Of a stretch of DNA of 64,000 nt, positions 59,990-64,000 are shown one piece after another. How positions within the stretch are numbered: position 1 is the stretch's first letter; the number at the start of each line of letters is the position of its first letter. Source of the DNA: Tetrapyrgos nigripes (Eukaryota; Basidiomycota; Agaricomycetes; Agaricales; Campanellaceae). The stretch lies in NCBI GenBank assembly GCA_013368315.1, contig JAACJM010000165.1, forward strand, positions 124,001-188,000. Direction: 5' to 3'. The position numbers and the translations under genes are program-made. Below the pieces are notes generated by a model. The model was not told the origin of the DNA, did no database searches, and saw only the letters and a program-made list of their open reading frames with translations.

Positions 59990-60390
59990 CGGAATAACAT
60001 GACCCTCATGAACAGCAAGTGGCTTCTAAAGCCTACAAAGGTCGGGTTCTTTTCCCAAGCTTCAGTCAGTGAATACGATCCCTTGACAAAGTCCTGCCAT
60101 TGCTGATCACCCTCTGCAGATGCATCTTTCGCAAAGTCAGGCGAAGCGGCTGGGTCACCCATACCGTCCATCCTGTCATTTTTGCCGCCATTTTGCTGAA
60201 TCCGGCCTCGAGCTTCTTCCATACCTTTTTGGACCTTTCGCCCGAGGAAGTTCTACCTCATCAGCACTAGTTCTTTGCTACCTTTAGTTCGACGGAAGCA
60301 CTCAGCACTCCTTCGATTCACCAAGAAGGCCTGAGGGAATTCTCTCTGAAGATTGTCGTCAATCATGATGCAAGAAGCTGTACGTAGTAT
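59990..60390 (-). pseudogene. Glutathione S-transferase pseudogene
   Basis: Minus-strand pieces in different frames match GST paralogue 3 in order: SAECFRRTKGSKEL (against SDEYFRRTKKKY), a stop, GERSKKVWKKLEAGFSKMAA (against GERVKEEWKNVEAGFGKIAA), then after a shift MGDPAASPDF...EGDQQWQDF (against MGNTVSFADF...EDSQQWKDV). The N-terminal half is absent. This is a decayed copy about 2 kb from the live gene. Confidence 0.7.
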
Positions 60391-60399
60391 AAACTCTTG

Positions 60400-63300
60400 A
60401 ATGGCTACTTATGTACTATATGTTACTGATCGATTATTGGGAAATCATGGCAAGCAACTTAGTACCCGTCGACATCGCGAATAAACCCAAGGACATGTAC
60501 ATATATCGATGGAGGCTGTTTGTGCGAACACATCAGGTTCAAGGTAACATTTCCGATGTAAGTAGAACTGAGCCATTATCTCTTGTTTTGAATTGACCTG
60601 CATTGGACCTTCATCTCACGGTAACAGTCTCATAAGCTTGTCAGTGCACTTCGTGCCGAAAGTGTGGCGATCACGATGCTCTGGGTGTTTTCAATGTTTA
60701 CAAAATGATATTCATCTCCGCCTAACTAAATCAGACTAAGCTCAAAGGTGTTGTCGACTCTCGGTGAACCAACTATGAAGGAAATCAAAGAAGTATAGCC
60801 TATAAGAATAAAAACCTGACTTCCATTCAGGCGTAAGTAACCACAATATGCCACCTTATACTTGAGGTCTTTGCTAAGCCACGTCGTCCTGGTCAGATCC
60901 TTGGCCGTCCAGTAAAATGGCCTCGATACTCCAAAGCTTCTTCAGAATACCACTCCTCCTACAAAGCGCCGATCCGGTATGTTTGCCCGCTTTCCGAAGT
61001 CTGCAAGAAGTCGATGCTGAAATTATTATAGCTGGAACATGGGATGAAGATGTGCTCACAGTGGGTCCCTATTGCGCAGAACTTGCCAGGACGATTTGGG
61101 ACCGATTCTTCTGCACAGGGACAATTGAAGGACAACGGATGACCTCATGAAAAGTGTAGATGATGATCTACAAAATTCAACAATACAATAAGTACTACTT
61201 CCTGTGATCGGTGAGCGCTGAGCCGTCGGCATAGCATTAATGATTGGCGGCTACGGATGGGCGCATCAATCCACAAAGTTGAGTTTCTCCTACCGACAAG
61301 GGAGGGGCTGCGGGAGGCGGGACTCCATTGGACATTAAGGATTAGTCAGTAAGCAGTAATGAATTATCAGACTTTGTCATTATCACTGTCTTTCAAAGCT
61401 GAAAGCGAAAGCGACGAGGTCGGGAATCAGAATCTGCTTCGAATGTTCAATGACAGTGGACACTGAACAATTTACCATGAATGAGGACTCGGATTGACTG
61501 GAATCTGAAATTTGGTTTAAAGGATGGGGGAGGGGTGAAGAGGAGAGAGGGCGGGGTGGGGCGGGATGGGAGGAAGAAGAGGGAAAGATTCAAGAACACC
61601 TTAAAGCTAGAACGCGCCAGCCCGTCATCATCCTTGGCACGTATGAGTTACCAATGACTACAGTCATTGTACTGAAGTGTGTTGCAAGGTATTTCAATTA
61701 CGCTGCCTCATGGCTCACATCAACGAATGGGGATAAAAATCTCAGATAGATAGGATGAGGAAGTGCGTTGCTGTCGAATCTGAATCTTAGTGAATCACCA
61801 CCTGGCACCGAAGTGAAGGAGTCCTCGGAGATGTGATGCGTGAGTATGGGACGAGATGAGATGAGAGGGAAGATCTGCACTGTGCAGGAGTCCAGGAAGA
61901 GAAGATCCTAGATAGGGGGTACTAGTTTTCCAACTAGGAAAGGTGTTCAAGTTGAAAAGATGTAAAAATCAAGATTCCGAGTCGAAGAGAACGAGAATGA
62001 GGGTTACGAGAGTCACGAGAGACTAGTAAGCGAACAATGGAAAACAAGAACGAGCGTAAAGGGGCCGCTATATAACTGAAAGGATACTTATGAGAAGAGC
62101 TGTAATTACACCAATGATTCACCCATACTCACACACACCCATACCTATATGTACTATACTTACGCGCTCGTACTTAGTGTATATGCCATGCATACAAGCC
62201 CAGCCTGATATATTGGCCTAATGCATGAGATTCCCGAATCCCGACGACTTCGAACTTTGTATTGAGTCTTGACAGAATCAAACGGATGGGCGCATCAAGC
62301 TCAATTAGGCTACCTATATTAGATTGATAGATTGAATTACTGTATTTGTATGCTTCCCGTAAAACAACTTCCGACGAACACGCCCTCCGACGAGGGCGAG
62401 CCGCGAAGGAGGGAATTGGAGTGGATTGAATTGTGAGGCATGACTACTGCGGGAGTTGTGTGGGAGGCGGGACTACTAGTAGTAAGTACCTGGGACACAC
62501 ACACGACCCGATGGACACACGAACGGACGAAAACCGAATAGTTACATGATAGAGTAGTCGCTACCATATGCATTAGCACAATGGCGAACAAACCGGATTA
62601 AATAAAAAATAAAATAAAAAGTACCTGGGACTCAACAATCACGGTCAACTAATGGGGCAAAGGGCCATCGCTTCGCGTGGCAAGTTACGAGGCCCTTTCA
62701 CATAGTCTAATTTCTCAGGTTATGCAGGTAAACTGTGTTGAACTTCCTGGTGTCTTTGACACTATTCCATGAGTGACTCTTCAAGCACTCAGTAATATCT
62801 TACTCACCTCTTGGAGCTATTTTACTCATACTTGTAGATACTTACTCATACATAGTTGTAGAAGTAGAACATTCTAAAATGTATTGTAGTAGGTATAAAA
62901 GGGACTCGAAGAGATCATGTCAACACAGCTTGAGTTCTACGAGTAATGATGCCCATGCTGATGCCATTTTTGGCAAGATCAAGTGGGACATGAGACTGCT
63001 GTAGGCTCTGCAGAGGTAGAAGGATGATATCAATCACAGACAGATGTTGAAAGAAGGACGCTGAAGAGGATATTTTAGTCACAAAGTGCGAAGATCCAGG
63101 ATATGAATAAGTCACTGGTAAGGCTTTGTATACTTATTGTACTTGCAATGCTATCAGTTGGATCAGGACGATGTGTAAAGGAAGGAAGGTTATAATACAC
63201 CACCGTAAATCTTACCTTCTTCGATGCCAATCCTAGTAATAGATCTCCCTATCCCATGATTTTCAGTTAACAGGAAGTATTCCAAATGGAGATTGCAGAA

Positions 63301-63675
63301 GGGAGGGAATTCAAACATCGGTGGAAGTGGGAGGGAAGAACTTCAAGAAGGGTGTTAGAGCAGTTTCAAGAAATATACAGACAATCATTTTTTTTTCACG
63401 AGCGTCACCCTATGTAGCTCAATGGCACTCGATCGGCAAATTGTTTTGCCAAGTGCTGGCGTCGTATCGGCGACGGGCGTCCTTCAAAAATAGTGTTACA
63501 ATTTCTATCGTACGACTTCTACTAATTTCTGGACTACTGTACAATTTCGGACTACATACACGATGTACTACTGGTACATATTACAATGGCATCTTGTTAC
63601 AAAGGAAAGAAACACAATAACTAAGAGCCAAATGACAAGAACGGCATAGCAACAGGAACAACAATGAATAGCGCT
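60400..63675. other. Intergenic, no supported gene
   Basis: Only short frames lacking family features. Small repeats: gatgggcgcatcaa at about 61256 and 62285, ggaggcgggact at about 61314 and 62463, and agtacctggga at about 62486 and 62620. These suggest decayed repeated sequence. Confidence 0.4.
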
Positions 63676-64000
63676 TTACGGATCCGAATCAGTCGTTCTC
63701 GACACTAACAGACCACCCTGGTGGAACTGGAGCAAAGCCATCCATCCCATCCACACGGAAAAAACCATTTTGACGGTAAGGCCAAGCTCATCAACATATG
63801 CACTGCCCTCACCCTCGCTTTGCCGCATGCTCCCATAAACTCTCTCTATCCCAACCTCGTTCCCAGCTGCATCAGTCAAGCACTTCTCAAGGTCCAGAAC
63901 AGTCTTCTTAGATGGACGGGGATCAGGTTCAGGCTCTTCAGGAGACTTGCGCTTGAAAGTCAAATGGTCACTTGTGACCCAGGCACCTGCTGCCCGCCTG
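63676..64000 (-). CDS. C-terminal part of an unknown protein (5' end outside window)
   Basis: The minus frame is open from the window edge to a stop at 63676. It reads AWVTSDHLTFKRKSPEEPEP, then KKTVLDLEKCLTDAAGNEVG and IERVYGSMRQSEGEGSAYVD, and ends VSRTTDSDP. The segment is polar with a basic RPSKK patch. An intron may begin at GTTTTT after LGLTVKM, in which case the true C-terminus differs. No family recognised. Confidence 0.35.
   Translation of the reverse strand, partial: RRAAGAWVTSDHLTFKRKSPEEPEPDPRPSKKTVLDLEKCLTDAAGNEVGIERVYGSMRQSEGEGSAYVDELGLTVKMVFSVWMGWMALLQFHQGGLLVSRTTDSDP

Noticed and set aside
59542..60222. 226-residue minus frame
   Set aside because: Only its first part matches GST, in a frame that shifts relative to the preceding homologous piece; the rest is hydrophobic non-homologous sequence.

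Overview
The window reads as nuclear DNA of a basidiomycete fungus, most likely an Agaricomycete. Genes are cut by many 50-75 nt introns with GTRNGY donors and short exons. The gene content also fits: an AA14 lytic polysaccharide monooxygenase, fungal GSTs, a DUF6534 seven-helix membrane protein, an F-box/LRR-type protein, a MYND protein and type-B carboxylesterases. All gene models below were spliced by eye from both strands; exon phases were checked to close for most of them.

Layout. 1-512: 3' end of a short-chain dehydrogenase. 1103-2553: secreted AA14 LPMO. 4761-7878: large Ser-rich protein with a zinc-ribbon-like N-terminus and an apparent frameshift. 9144-10550 (-): mitochondrial rRNA methyltransferase MRM2. 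10560-11500: degenerate coding-like stretch. 11737-22677: three secreted carboxylesterase paralogues, one on + (with a frameshift) and two on -, enclosing a MYND-finger protein (14524-16641, -). 23402-24088 (-): POP5, an RNase P/MRP subunit fragmented over four exons. 24683-27252: MFS transporter. 27430-29453 (-): large secreted protein of unknown function. 30183-32008 (-): DUF6534 membrane protein. 32787-37153: gene-poor nest of inverted repeats, a TIR element and a MITE. 37532-40200 (-): two GST genes. 41244-42493: second TIR element of the same type. 42678-44640 (-): MetE-like protein. 44836-47114 (-): F-box protein. 47923-49560: alpha/beta hydrolase broken by one in-frame stop. About 52030-52424: truncated MFS remnant. 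52593-54388 (-): mitochondrial oxaloacetate-type carrier. 57149-57955 (-): third GST. 58099-58395: 101-bp minisatellite. 59990-60390 (-): GST pseudogene. 60400-63675: no gene seen. 63676-64000 (-): 3' part of an unknown gene.

Functionally the window mixes housekeeping genes (POP5, MRM2, the mitochondrial carrier) with accessory saprotroph functions: secreted oxidative and hydrolytic enzymes for plant polymers (LPMO, esterases) and detoxification or export (GSTs, MFS). The accessory genes are the ones that are duplicated or broken, and the 32.7-42.5 kb and 55-63 kb stretches are repeat-laden.

The most notable observations are non-canonical GC-AG introns recurring in the esterase paralogues and a neighbour, two TIR elements with shared CCCAGTGAAAA ends and intron-bearing cargo, a nested foldback repeat cluster, a 15-nt micro-exon, and three otherwise intact genes each hit by a single lesion.
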